Part shown: one piece after another, positions 18,407 to 26,347 of the stretch
How the letters are laid out: each line of letters opens with the position of its first letter
Position numbering within the stretch: the stretch's first letter is position 1
Assembly (NCBI GenBank): GCA_004796375.1
Contig: QZLA01000384.1
Location: 43,131-107,130 of the forward strand
DNA from: Desulfobacteraceae bacterium
Lineage (GTDB): Bacteria; Desulfobacterota; Desulfobacteria; Desulfobacterales; Desulfobacteraceae
Direction of reading: 5' to 3'
DNA: 64,000 nucleotides
The notes under the pieces: generated by a model
Seen by the model: only the letters and a program-made list of their open reading frames with translations
Databases searched by the model: none
Told to the model about the DNA's origin: nothing
Translations under genes and position numbers: made by a program

Positions 18407-19194
18407 TTAACTGTGGAGGAAGGATTCCGTTTTTCCGGACACCGCCCCATGGGCGATCAGCAGTTGTTTTAACGTGTCTTCAAAGGCCAGATCCAGGGGG
18501 GTTCGGCCCTTGCGGTCCCTTGCATTGATGTCGGCGCCGTATTCGATCAGGACACGGACAATGCCCGGCTTTTTATGCCAGATCAGCGGGGTCCATCCGT
18601 TGTTGTTCCGTGCATGAATATCTGCGCCGCATTCAATAAGGCAACGTGCAATATCCTCAGAAGCGGCATAAAACAGCGGCGTGCAGTTGAAATCATCGGG
18701 CTGGTCGGGGTTCAATCCCTGATCGATTAGGTAGGTGATCACTTGGGCATCTTTGGTGAAAAAAAGAAGGGATCGCTTTTTATTGTCCCTGATATGGAGA
18801 TCAGCACCACTCTGGATATAAAACCAGGCAAGCGCCAGGTTATTGCATTTCAAGGCCAGCATCAGGGGAGATTCATTCTGGGATCGTGTGTTGTACGCAC
18901 CGCCGGGCTTATCCGCCGAAGTCAGTGTGTTGATATCCGGGCCATGCTCCTGGCCGATGCCGGTTTGAAACGGCCGATGATGTTGTACCCCTCAGAAGTT
19001 CGAACCGCCCATAAGGATCGTTTTCCAGGGAGCAGGAAAAAGGACTTGGGGATCTCCGTCATCTGCAGGCTCCCGGACTTATAAGGGGTAAGGGGCAGCT
19101 TGTCGAATCTGTAAAATGCTTTGATGGGAAAAATATACAGGGTGAGATAGATCAAGAGTGTGATGACGCCCACAACAGATGCCGCCTGTTTCAT
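18407..19194 (-). pseudogene. Membrane-anchored ankyrin-repeat protein, apparently frameshifted
   Basis: Two minus-strand frames look like one gene. The first (19194 down to 18922, 90 codons) starts after GGAGG and has a membrane helix (residues about 8-27). The second, whose first ATG is at 18862, encodes ankyrin repeats (LLIEYGADINARDRKGRTPL-type units, about four copies) down to 18407. Ankyrin-like sequence in the second frame continues upstream of that ATG (GPDINTLTSADK, then NESPLMLALK) until a TGA at 18994-18992. This means that the ATG is not the natural start and that the frame changes somewhere between about 18930 and 18990. It could be a true frameshift mutation, a sequencing error or, less likely, programmed frameshifting. 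Confidence 0.65.
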
Positions 19195-19235
19195 GTTTGC
19201 CTCCGCATTGGAATTGCTGCCTGATGTTGAGGTAG

Positions 19236-19757
19236 TTAGGGATGAACCTGAGAAAACAGGTTATTTTCAAGTTCCAGGAGTTTCTGCTTGGCTTTCAGGC
19301 CGCCGGCATAACCGATCAGTTTACCGTCACTACCGATGATCCGATGACAGGGGATCATGATGGAGATGGCATTGGCACCGTTGGCAGCGGCAACGGCCCG
19401 GATCGCCTGTTCATTTCCCAGGTTTCTGGACAATTGAAGATAGGTGACGGTCTGACCATAGGGAACGTTTAACAGCTCATTCCAGACCTGTTTCTGGAAT
19501 TCGGTTCCGGTCATGAGGATCGGCAGGTCAAATGCCTTTCTCCCGTGGTTGAAATACTGATCAAGCTGCTCCCTGGCGGCCCTGAGGATATCATCATCCT
19601 GTTCCGCAAATGATGTGTTCAACCCCTTGGTGATCCGTTGGTCAATACGGTCTCTCATTTTCCGGTAACGCCAGTCGCACAGGCACAACTGATCCTTGAA
19701 AGACCCGAGAATCAGCTCACCGTAAGGGGTTTTATGGTATTGAATGTTAATGCGCAT
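19236..19757 (-). CDS. ogt: Methylated-DNA-protein-cysteine methyltransferase
   Basis: Suicide repair of O6-alkylguanine. The protein has 173 residues. It has an N-terminal Ogt-type domain and a C-terminal winged-helix domain with the acceptor Cys137 in IMIPCHRIIG, followed by the YAGGLKAKQKLLELE tail. The ATG at 19757 is chosen because GAAGGAGA lies just upstream; an upstream in-frame start is possible but less well supported. It appears monocistronic. Confidence 0.95.
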   Translation of the reverse strand: MRINIQYHKTPYGELILGSFKDQLCLCDWRYRKMRDRIDQRITKGLNTSFAEQDDDILRAAREQLDQYFNHGRKAFDLPILMTGTEFQKQVWNELLNVPYGQTVTYLQLSRNLGNEQAIRAVAAANGANAISIMIPCHRIIGSDGKLIGYAGGLKAKQKLLELENNLFSQVHP

Positions 19758-19939
19758 GGGGTCTCCTTCGGGTAAAACCATATCGGAGCATATCAATCAT
19801 AAAAACAGGGCCGGTGATACTGCTCTGTCCGGGTTTGGCCCGGGCAGCCATCACGCGGCCCCATGGTTTTGAATCACTGGATGGGCCGTGGGGTGATCAT
19901 CATGTTGGCAATGAGATCAACCCCTGGTCCATTTAACGG

Positions 19940-21016
19940 TTACTGCCAGTATTTCTGGAAATACTTTGCTTCAATGAGCTTGATGGAGTTGACATTGACC
20001 TCGCCATTGGTCACGGTAAACTCGACCAGATCATTTTTATACATGATTTTCTTCGCACTGTTAAACCGGTACGTTTTGCTCTTGTCTTTGGTGATGATGA
20101 CATAGTCGTAAATCTTGGCCGCAGAATTGTAGTTGCGTTCCGTCATGACCCCAAGAATTCCCCCTGATCCTGAAGAAGCCGGTTCCGCAGTCGGAACGGT
20201 CTTGCTTCCCTGAACCGCAAGGGTCCCGCCGGTACCAAGTCCACCTTTAACTGTCTGGGCCTTGTAGGATTTAACCGCCCTGATCAGGTTGTTCATGGAA
20301 TCGGTAAAGGCTGCAACAATCACCTTACCTTCCGGGGTTTTTGAATAGGCACCGGCTGCGCCGCCCACGCCACTGAAAAGACCGCCCATCAATGAGAAAT
20401 CCATGTTTCTGGCGCTGCCCTCTGCGGCGGCAAGCTGCACTCCGGAGCGGTTTTCGATCATGGTCAGGACAGTGCTGGCATCACTGGTTTTAACACCGCC
20501 CGCAATGGCACCGGCAACGGAACCGAACAGGCCGCCGACTACTGCGCCTGCACCCCCGGTATCCCCGGAGCTGAAAGTGATGGACGGGGTGACCGTATAA
20601 TCAGCAGCAACCATCTGGCCTTTGCCGAAATTGGAGCCGCTTCTCATTTCACCGGATTCCATGAGTTTTCTTTCCTCCATCATCTGCTTCATGGCTTTAC
20701 CGCGCTCAACCACGACAAAACAGTTGGACTGCTGTGCCAGAAGACGGATCACCGGGATGGTGGAAGGCAGTCTCAGGTCGCGGGTGAGGTATTGATACCA
20801 GTATTCGTTCTGGTCTTCGTAAATGGCCATGGTACCTAAAGAGGCATCACAGCGCTCAAGCGTTTCATTGGCGTTCTGGCTGGTGGAACCACCGGCAGAA
20901 CCCGTGGCCGTGGTTTTGGCTTTGGGAGAGCCCTGGGACATGGATGACATGCAGCCCGTGAGAAAAAACATCAATAGAAAAAGACACGACATCCAAAGAA
21001 CAGTTTTTTTATTCAT
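19940..21016 (-). CDS. CsgG/LpoB-like outer-membrane lipoprotein
   Basis: A 358-residue lipoprotein with signal peptide and lipobox LTGC (Cys at about residue 22 from the ATG). The region at about 85-250 resembles CsgG/HfaB-type proteins: IPVIRLLAQQSNCFVVVERG and QMVAADYTVTPSITF. It is followed by a Gly/Ala-rich stretch (VVGGLFGSVAGAIAGGVKT) that looks membrane-interacting. The C-terminal domain (about 290-358) is a separate beta-rich unit. CsgG homologues form secretion pores or peptidoglycan-linked complexes; no curli genes are nearby, so the role is open. ATG 21016 is preferred over an upstream TTG. Confidence 0.72.
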   Translation of the reverse strand: MNKKTVLWMSCLFLLMFFLTGCMSSMSQGSPKAKTTATGSAGGSTSQNANETLERCDASLGTMAIYEDQNEYWYQYLTRDLRLPSTIPVIRLLAQQSNCFVVVERGKAMKQMMEERKLMESGEMRSGSNFGKGQMVAADYTVTPSITFSSGDTGGAGAVVGGLFGSVAGAIAGGVKTSDASTVLTMIENRSGVQLAAAEGSARNMDFSLMGGLFSGVGGAAGAYSKTPEGKVIVAAFTDSMNNLIRAVKSYKAQTVKGGLGTGGTLAVQGSKTVPTAEPASSGSGGILGVMTERNYNSAAKIYDYVIITKDKSKTYRFNSAKKIMYKNDLVEFTVTNGEVNVNSIKLIEAKYFQKYWQ

Positions 21017-21150
21017 TTGAATCAATCCTTTTTTGAGTTTTGAGTTTGCAAGTTGAATAGTATTGCTTGAATTAAGAAATAGTATGGTAAAGGCAATCGG
21101 TTGTCAAGGGGCGAAAAGGGATCTTTCAATAATTGGCGATGCCCACGATG

Positions 21151-22011
21151 CTAAGGCTGCCGGTTCAGGTTTGACGGACAGCTGTTTCCCGGCATGGTGC
21201 TTTTCTCTCCCGGGCCCAGCCCGAGATGCTGCCGGATCTGATCGATGTCACTCGAGTTCACCATCCATGACCCGTCTTGGGCGACAACCGCGGGAACGGA
21301 CAAAAGGTTGGCCTGTTCCATGAATGCTTCGGTCAGCTCAATGAGCTGTTTGGCAGACTCGCAGACCACCGGGGTTCCGCCGGTAGGCTCCATATCGGCA
21401 TAGGCGTCATAGGAGTACTGATGGCAGATCGCCCGGGCAGCCATCTCCAGGCTGTCATCCCCAATGATGGGGTGGACGACAACTTTAATCCCTAGATTTG
21501 CCTCTATGGCAGTTTTTTTTAGATTATCCAGCAAATCCCGGCTGTAGGGGCAATCCGGATCTGTAACGGCATAGATAAATCCCTTTGTCTGGACAGGTTG
21601 AAAGCGCATGGAAACCAGGTCATCCAGGACATCAATATATTGCTTGAAAAAGCGCCTTTGGGCTTCTGCTTCCTGGGCTTTGTTATCCTGCAATTTTGCC
21701 TGCTGATCTTTGGCAATATCCTGGATTCCGGCCATGGTTTTTTGTGTAACCGATGTGCCATTTTTAAAGAGCTGGCCTGCAAAAACAAAATCATTTGAAG
21801 CATAGACCGGTACGAGACTGCCCTCCAGGTTGAGAATCACTTCGCAGAAGGACGCTTTCTCCTGCTTGAGAACAATTTCAGTTCCCCCGGGTAAAGGGAT
21901 ATGCCTGGCAATGGTTTCAATGGTAACGGTCCGGCATGCGTCACCTGCCATGGCCATGGACACCGTTCCCACGATCTGCCATAGGAAAATATAGAGCAAG
22001 CCCGTTTTCAT
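21151..22011 (-). CDS. DsbC/DsbG-like periplasmic thioredoxin-fold protein with CPYS active site
   Basis: A 286-residue exported protein (signal peptide residues 1-22). The N-terminal domain (about 25-95) resembles the DsbC dimerisation domain, a helical linker (about 95-130) follows, and the thioredoxin domain contains TDPDCPYSRDLL with C154. Canonical DsbC has CGYC; here the second cysteine is serine. This would prevent normal disulfide cycling and may allow monothiol chemistry or sulfenic-acid reduction as in DsbG-type partners. The cis-proline region LSVPAVVAQDG is present. It is 3 bp downstream of the RidA gene. Confidence 0.78.
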   Translation of the reverse strand: MKTGLLYIFLWQIVGTVSMAMAGDACRTVTIETIARHIPLPGGTEIVLKQEKASFCEVILNLEGSLVPVYASNDFVFAGQLFKNGTSVTQKTMAGIQDIAKDQQAKLQDNKAQEAEAQRRFFKQYIDVLDDLVSMRFQPVQTKGFIYAVTDPDCPYSRDLLDNLKKTAIEANLGIKVVVHPIIGDDSLEMAARAICHQYSYDAYADMEPTGGTPVVCESAKQLIELTEAFMEQANLLSVPAVVAQDGSWMVNSSDIDQIRQHLGLGPGEKSTMPGNSCPSNLNRQP

Positions 22012-22014
22012 GGG

Positions 22015-22404
22015 TTACCTTTCGGCAGAGGCCATAACATCAATTTCGACTTTCAGGCCCGGTGTGCCCAGGGCAGCCACAAATAACAGTGTCATGCAGG
22101 GCTCGATATCCTGAAAGAACTCAGCTAACACCTGCCGTCTTTGGGCGGCATCGAATTGATCCACAAGGTATATCGTGAGTTTCACGATATCTTTGATTGC
22201 CATACCTGCGGCTTCAAGATTGCGTCGTATGTTTTCAAGGGTAATTTTGAGCTGCGCCACCGGTTCTTCGGGGATGGAACCATCCGGCCGCATCCCCACC
22301 TGTCCGGAAAGCACCAGCAGCCGCTCGGAGGCATCCAGCTCGATTTGGTGGCTGTATGATGCCAGGGGCTTATGGATACTGTCCGGGTTCCGGTATGTTT
22401 TCAT
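22015..22404 (-). CDS. RidA/YjgF-family protein
   Basis: A 129-residue trimeric-type protein. It contains LLVLSGQVGMRPDGSIP, QLKITLENIRRNLEAAG and KLTIYLVDQ, which are typical of the YjgF/YER057c/UK114 family. The arginine that binds 2-iminoacid carboxylates in true RidA (R105, usually in an R-x-A context) is not clearly conserved, so it may be a subfamily with another substrate. The start is supported by GAGGA. It is cotranscribed with the DsbC-like gene. Confidence 0.85.
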   Translation of the reverse strand: MKTYRNPDSIHKPLASYSHQIELDASERLLVLSGQVGMRPDGSIPEEPVAQLKITLENIRRNLEAAGMAIKDIVKLTIYLVDQFDAAQRRQVLAEFFQDIEPCMTLLFVAALGTPGLKVEIDVMASAER

Positions 22405-22454
22405 GGTCGCGTCCTCATAGAGTATTATAAGTTGATGCTGCGGGAATGCTGTGT

Positions 22455-23171
22455 TTACAATCCCTGTTCTTTTTCAAGCTTTGAAAAATAAAAATCCCGG
22501 ACAGCCGGGTCCCACATACAGGCGTATTCAAAAGAACCACACCTGGCACAAGTATGCCACAAAGCCGGGGTTTTGTTAAAGGAGAGTTTTGCAGCAAGTT
22601 TATCCCACCAGGAACGATGTTTTAAAACAGACTCTCCGATGTGGTTACACCGGCTGCATTGTATGTAATGCATGAAATCTTTGGGCAGCTTGAGATTCAA
22701 AGCCCTTTCAAGCAAACTGAATTCAGTGATGAAAAGCCTTCCAGGTGAGTCGAGCAGATCCGGGGGGTAAAAATAGCCGCCATCCCCGCTTCCCTTCAAG
22801 GCAAGCTCTTCGATGATGTTGTCCCATATGGATAACAGGGAGTCACCAAAGTCGGATTCAATGTAAAGATCATACATCCTGTCGATGGCATCTGATGCAG
22901 AGATCTCCCTGCAGTCATAGGCCCTCCTGATCAGGCGTACGGTTCCGTTAAAATGCGCTGTTTTCAGGGGAGCATCGATTCCAAGCTCAAGACAGACCTT
23001 TCTAAAATAGGATTCGATTTCCTCCGTATCAAGCTTAGCGCTTAACCCGGCCAGAATTCTGATGTTCGGTGTGTCAACGCCCGAGGCGAGCTGGTCCACA
23101 GCCCAGTCAATATAGTCCTGGGGGAGGGCAGCGCCCAAAGATCGATGTAACAGTAATGTATCGGTTTTCAT
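22455..23171 (-). CDS. Uncharacterised protein with two C-terminal zinc-ribbon-like cysteine pairs
   Basis: A 238-residue soluble protein with no family I recognise. The first 150 residues are mostly helical, with acidic and aromatic patches (YDLYIESDFGDSLLSIWDN). The last 80 residues hold CSRC (about 175) and CARC (about 216), which together could bind one zinc ion around a WWDKL linker. It lies between flavin reductase and RidA genes on the same strand, with gaps of 30 and 50 bp, so cotranscription is possible but not shown. Confidence 0.7.
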   Translation of the reverse strand: MKTDTLLLHRSLGAALPQDYIDWAVDQLASGVDTPNIRILAGLSAKLDTEEIESYFRKVCLELGIDAPLKTAHFNGTVRLIRRAYDCREISASDAIDRMYDLYIESDFGDSLLSIWDNIIEELALKGSGDGGYFYPPDLLDSPGRLFITEFSLLERALNLKLPKDFMHYIQCSRCNHIGESVLKHRSWWDKLAAKLSFNKTPALWHTCARCGSFEYACMWDPAVRDFYFSKLEKEQGL

Positions 23172-23201
23172 CCTGGTTTATCGATTCTACAACCCGGCGG
23201 G

Positions 23202-23807
23202 TTAATTTTTCTCGCTCTCAATGGTCGCGCGGGTATGGCAGTAGAATTTACCGCTCAGCCTGCCCAGGGGATCCAAAGCCTTTGAGTTGATCTCCCTGTC
23301 ATTGAGAATGAGGTCGTCGTCGATATGGGCCATGACCACCCTGCCGAGGATCAGGTTTCCGGCTTCAGGACCTTCGCTGATCCGGACTATTTTTTCCAGG
23401 ATACACTCAAACGCGATTTTAGCATGTTGAATTCTCTTGGGTCTGATTGTCGTTGATTCGACAAGGTGAATGTCTTTCAGTTCAGCCTCATCTTTTCCAT
23501 AAGGGATGGATTTTGCCGTGGATTCCATGGGGTGCAACAGATCAACAGAGACCATATGGACGACGAACTCAGGTATTTTCTCTATGTTGATCACAGTGTC
23601 CTTTCTGGTGCCATCGGGTCGATTCACCGGTGAAAATGCAATGACCGGCGGGTTCCATGACACCCCGGTAAAAAAACTGAACGGCGCCAGGTTGGTATCT
23701 CCGTTTTCATTCATAGAGGATACCCAGGCAATGGGCCTTGGGATAATGGAGCCTGTGAGCAGATCATGGGCATGTCTTGATTCAAGTGTTGTGAGGTCTA
23801 TCTCCAT
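23202..23807 (-). CDS. Flavin reductase family protein (flavoredoxin-like)
   Basis: A 201-residue FMN-binding split-barrel protein. It has the flavin-binding elements SIIPRPIAWVSSMNENGDTN, APFSFFTGVSWNPPVIAFSP and KDTVINIEKIPEFVVHMVS. Similar proteins (flavoredoxin) donate electrons in sulfate reducers, or reduce free flavin. The start is supported by AAGGAA. The specific partner is unknown. Confidence 0.9.
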   Translation of the reverse strand: MEIDLTTLESRHAHDLLTGSIIPRPIAWVSSMNENGDTNLAPFSFFTGVSWNPPVIAFSPVNRPDGTRKDTVINIEKIPEFVVHMVSVDLLHPMESTAKSIPYGKDEAELKDIHLVESTTIRPKRIQHAKIAFECILEKIVRISEGPEAGNLILGRVVMAHIDDDLILNDREINSKALDPLGRLSGKFYCHTRATIESEKN

Positions 23808-23856
23808 GATTCAAATTCCTTTTTGGTTTTAAGGGGTGCGGCGGCAGGTGTTATAC

Positions 23857-24180
23857 TCATTTGCCTTTCCGGGATTGAAGATGCTGGGCATATCTCTTGT
23901 ATTCTTCTTTGAGAGAATCTGGGATCTCGAGCCAGTCACAGCCACGGATCGCGCCTTCCAAAGCATACAGGTATGCGGCATTGTAGTCACCGTAGGCATC
24001 TCCATCAGCATAAATGATATCAAACGCCTCTTTTGCTCCCAGGGCCTTTAGTTTTTCAGGGGTATCAATGCCGGCATCCACCAGTTTTTGGGCCAGCTTC
24101 GGACCCACATTTTTAAGCTGTCTGGCCAATCTGTTGATGTTTGCTTTTTGAGAAATAATGATATCCTCAGGATTATTCAA
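23857..24180 (-). CDS. TfoX/Sxy C-terminal domain protein
   Basis: A 107-residue protein comprising only the TfoX C-terminal domain: LKNVGPKLAQKLVDAGIDTPEKLKALG (a helix-hairpin-helix-like unit), then YNAAYLYALEGAIRG. In gamma-proteobacteria full TfoX activates competence; stand-alone C-terminal domains are common and uncharacterised. The start is a TTG directly after the TGA of the upstream peptidase gene, so translation is probably coupled. This gene and its upstream partner are AT-richer than the surroundings. Confidence 0.8.
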   Translation of the reverse strand: MNNPEDIIISQKANINRLARQLKNVGPKLAQKLVDAGIDTPEKLKALGAKEAFDIIYADGDAYGDYNAAYLYALEGAIRGCDWLEIPDSLKEEYKRYAQHLQSRKGK

Positions 24181-24870
24181 TCACTCGATGATTTTGAATC
24201 TTTTTCTGGCCTCTGATTTTGGCAGGCCATTGAAATGCCACCATTCAAAACTCAAGGGGAAGAAACCGGCCTGTTTCATGACATCAGCCAATAATTTTCT
24301 ATTGCGTTTCTGTGTGTTAGTAAGTTTGACACCAAGCATCTTTTTGGCGTACATCCAATAAAGCTCAGGTGTGCTTTTACGGAACGGATTAAACCCCATA
24401 TCGATTTCATTGCCGGATTCATCCACAATGGTTAGATCAACGGCAATACCATAGTTGTGCATAGAGCCCTTTTTAGGGTTTGCCACAAACTTCTCAAACC
24501 GGGTCCCTTTCATTTTATCATACATGGCCCTTGATACACTCCTGGGACGGGCTGCATCAAGGACCAAAAGAGAATAATCGGAGTGTTTTTGCTTCAGGAT
24601 CCTTTGCGCAAGGGACAGCTTGATCGCAACCTCTTTTCTTAAATATGCTTTCTCAAGGCCTGAATAAAAGTTCTCTTTGAAATAGTTCTTTCTGGGATCA
24701 GAATTAACCAGGTCAACCTGGATCGAGTCATCAACACTCTTGATATCAATGAGCCCTGCGCCAATAAACTTGGTTTCAACCTCATTGGCATGGGAGAATC
24801 CGCAAAACAGAGTGAAAACCAGAATGGCAACCGGAATTTGAACGCGTTTAAATTTAATTGGAATCACCAT
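24181..24870 (-). CDS. D-alanyl-D-alanine dipeptidase (VanX/DdpX-like, peptidase M15D)
   Basis: A 229-residue exported zinc peptidase with a signal peptide (residues about 12-28). The zinc and catalytic motifs are SMHNYGIAVDLT (His and Asp ligands) and EWWHF (catalytic Glu and third ligand His), with the substrate-binding DAARPRSV before them. It would cleave D-Ala-D-Ala in the periplasm for cell-wall recycling. There is no vanH/vanA partner, so glycopeptide resistance is unlikely. Its ATG overlaps the end of the small membrane protein gene by 7 bp. It is AT-rich relative to flanking genes and adjoins the attC-like array. Confidence 0.88.
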   Translation of the reverse strand: MVIPIKFKRVQIPVAILVFTLFCGFSHANEVETKFIGAGLIDIKSVDDSIQVDLVNSDPRKNYFKENFYSGLEKAYLRKEVAIKLSLAQRILKQKHSDYSLLVLDAARPRSVSRAMYDKMKGTRFEKFVANPKKGSMHNYGIAVDLTIVDESGNEIDMGFNPFRKSTPELYWMYAKKMLGVKLTNTQKRNRKLLADVMKQAGFFPLSFEWWHFNGLPKSEARKRFKIIE

Positions 24871-25079
24871 TCATAATTCTGGATCATTAAACCGATTACC
24901 AACAAGGCCCCTGAGCAGGCAATAGACCCCAGCCAGAACTTTAGGGCCCCCCAACCTTTTGTAAATTCCAGGGTATCCGTTCCATCCGGGTTGTCAAACC
25001 CTCCTGGCCGGGCATCTTCATAATAACCCATGGACCCGTTTATATGAAGCGCCGCAGAAATCCAGAAAGACGCAGCCAA
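24864..25079 (-). CDS. Small membrane protein, probable cassette gene with unusual or lost start
   Basis: The TTG at 25079 gives 71 codons with one C-terminal membrane helix (FWLGSIACSGALLVIGLMI). The frame is open further upstream to a TAA at 25175-25173 and encodes another hydrophobic helix (ICIIIGGIISYF). The natural protein therefore probably starts close to 25172, just inside the preceding attC-like core site, where only CTG or ATT codons are available. This could mean the original start codon was lost when a cassette boundary formed. It overlaps the dipeptidase start by 7 bp. Function unknown. Confidence 0.5.
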   Translation of the reverse strand: MAASFWISAALHINGSMGYYEDARPGGFDNPDGTDTLEFTKGWGALKFWLGSIACSGALLVIGLMIQNYEW

Positions 25080-25170
25080 CCACTTTGCAGAGGTAAAATA
25101 GGATATAATTCCGCCAATGATTATACAAATGGAAATATGGATTAATGCGCTTTTTTTATCCAGTTTAATC

Positions 25171-25268
25171 AGTTAACGTCAGGGTTATAGTTACTGCCGA
25201 GTGCTCGTTATATCGAGGGAATCGTGGAGCGCCTGATTATGACGGGCCGCTGCAGCGAAAAGTTAACT
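25171..25268 (-). repeat. attC-like recombination site 1
   Basis: A 98-bp element between two minus-strand genes. The ends are perfect inverted 7-mers, AGTTAAC and GTTAACT, in the positions of attC R'' and R'. The inner CGCTGCAGCGG block is shared with the two sites at 25682 and 26255. The stop codon of the upstream gene lies inside R'', and the next gene begins right after R', as in integron cassettes. Confidence 0.6.
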
Positions 25269-25649
25269 ATCACCGTTGATAAGAGTGACCCATTTTTTTC
25301 TCCATTCAGGAGGATTATACTCATCAGGCCAGAATTCGGTTTGTTCGTGAATCAAATCATTTGAGACAGTGTGGAAAGTGATTGCACGTGCGTTTATAGT
25401 ACCATCAGAGATACTTACATCTGTAACTACTCTGTCGTCTTCAGAAACTATGGAGTTAATTTTGAATGTCCATTTCCCATCTGCTGGGTAATTAGTGTTT
25501 ATTTCAGCAAAATTTTCTCGGCCGATTATAATTTCTGATGATTGTGGCCAAAAGCACTTGAAATCTTCTGATAGCCATTCACTAGCTTTATGAAAATCAT
25601 TGGTCTCCATTGCCTTCCAGAATTCAAGAACTACTTTTTTGTTTTCCAT
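25263..25649 (-). CDS. NTF2-like (SnoaL-type) protein, probable cassette gene
   Basis: A 128-residue protein of the NTF2/SnoaL fold. It has KKVVLEFWKAMETNDFHKAS, WLSEDFKCFWPQS, IIGRENFAEI and a C-terminal beta sheet with FHTVSNDLIHEQTEFW. This fold covers isomerases, cyclases and binding proteins and is frequent in integron cassettes. The gene is AT-rich and flanked by attC-like sites on both sides. Its TAA lies inside attC-like site 1. Confidence 0.78.
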   Translation of the reverse strand: MENKKVVLEFWKAMETNDFHKASEWLSEDFKCFWPQSSEIIIGRENFAEINTNYPADGKWTFKINSIVSEDDRVVTDVSISDGTINARAITFHTVSNDLIHEQTEFWPDEYNPPEWRKKWVTLINGDS

Positions 25650-25681
25650 AACAAGTCCATATTATACTTTTCGGAAGTGAA

Positions 25682-25779
25682 AGTTAACGGTTGAGCCCAG
25701 GGACTGCGGAGGCCTTTGGCCCGAGGGCATCGGGAATGAATAGCTCCTGCCAGTCCGCTGCAGCGAAGGGCTATGGGGT
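25682..25779 (-). repeat. attC-like recombination site 2
   Basis: A 98-bp imperfect palindrome between cassette genes. It has GTTAACT at the R' end, the shared CGCTGCAGCGGACTG block, and a partly complementary CAGTCC near the other end. It aligns end to end with site 3 (AACGGTTGAGC against AACAGGTGAGC, then CTGCGGAG against CTGCCGAG). The TAG of the MaoC-like gene is inside it. Confidence 0.6.
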
Positions 25780-26232
25780 AGCTCTCCCAAAATTTTTACA
25801 AGCCAATAGATAGCGGTAACCATATTCGATAACGAGTTCGTTACGCTGGTTACGCACTTTACATTTGATTGACGCAAACCCACGATCAGGTTTGCTATTT
25901 GATCTTTTCAGTTCTGCCCACCAAGCCTCAACGTGAAGAGTATCTCCTGGACGAACCGGATTAAACATATTGACTTCATGCATACCTACACCACTTAAAA
26001 TAGCAAGTTCACCCTGGGCCTCGACAACGACACGGGTGCATGCAGAAAGTGTATGAAGAGAAGATGCCACAAGCCCATCGAAAATTGAATTTTTAGCTGC
26101 ATTGTCATCAACATGGAAAGGTTGAGGATCAAATTGCTCAGCAAACTTAAGGATTGCCTCTTTCGTCATGAAGACAGGCTGACAATCAAGGCGTTCGTCA
26201 TCGATCAAATCTTCAAAATATTTCGTGGCCAT
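25771..26232 (-). CDS. MaoC-like hotdog-fold dehydratase, probable cassette gene
   Basis: A 153-residue protein. It contains the hydratase-2 type signature FAEQFDPQPFHVDDNAAKN (catalytic Asp and His) and NPVRPGDTLHVEAWW of the MaoC/(R)-specific enoyl-CoA hydratase family. It carries no CoA-ligase or other fused domain. The gene lies between attC-like sites 2 and 3 and ends within site 2. It is AT-richer than the chromosome around it. Whether it is expressed depends on a promoter not visible inside the cassette. Confidence 0.85.
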   Translation of the reverse strand: MATKYFEDLIDDERLDCQPVFMTKEAILKFAEQFDPQPFHVDDNAAKNSIFDGLVASSLHTLSACTRVVVEAQGELAILSGVGMHEVNMFNPVRPGDTLHVEAWWAELKRSNSKPDRGFASIKCKVRNQRNELVIEYGYRYLLACKNFGRATP

Positions 26233-26254
26233 ATTTTTTTAAAACCTTAATGAT

Positions 26255-26347
26255 CCACAACAGGTGAGCTCAGAGGGCTGCCGAGCCCTTCGGGCGCGGG
26301 AGTCGGGGCGACAAGTCCCCGACGGTCCGCTGCAGCGAAAAGCTATG
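26255..26347 (-). repeat. attC-like recombination site 3
   Basis: A 93-bp element with the same CGCTGCAGCGGACC block and overall layout as site 2. The core at its R' end is GTTGTGG, a poor match to GTTRRRY. It contains long internal complementary stretches (CCCGAAGGGC and GGGGACTTGTCGCCCC). No intact gene precedes it, so the upstream cassette may have decayed. Confidence 0.55.

Noticed and set aside
18407..18862. Separate 151-codon ankyrin gene starting at ATG 18862
   Set aside because: Repeat-like sequence continues upstream of this ATG and no ribosome-binding site precedes it. It fits better as the second half of a frameshifted gene.
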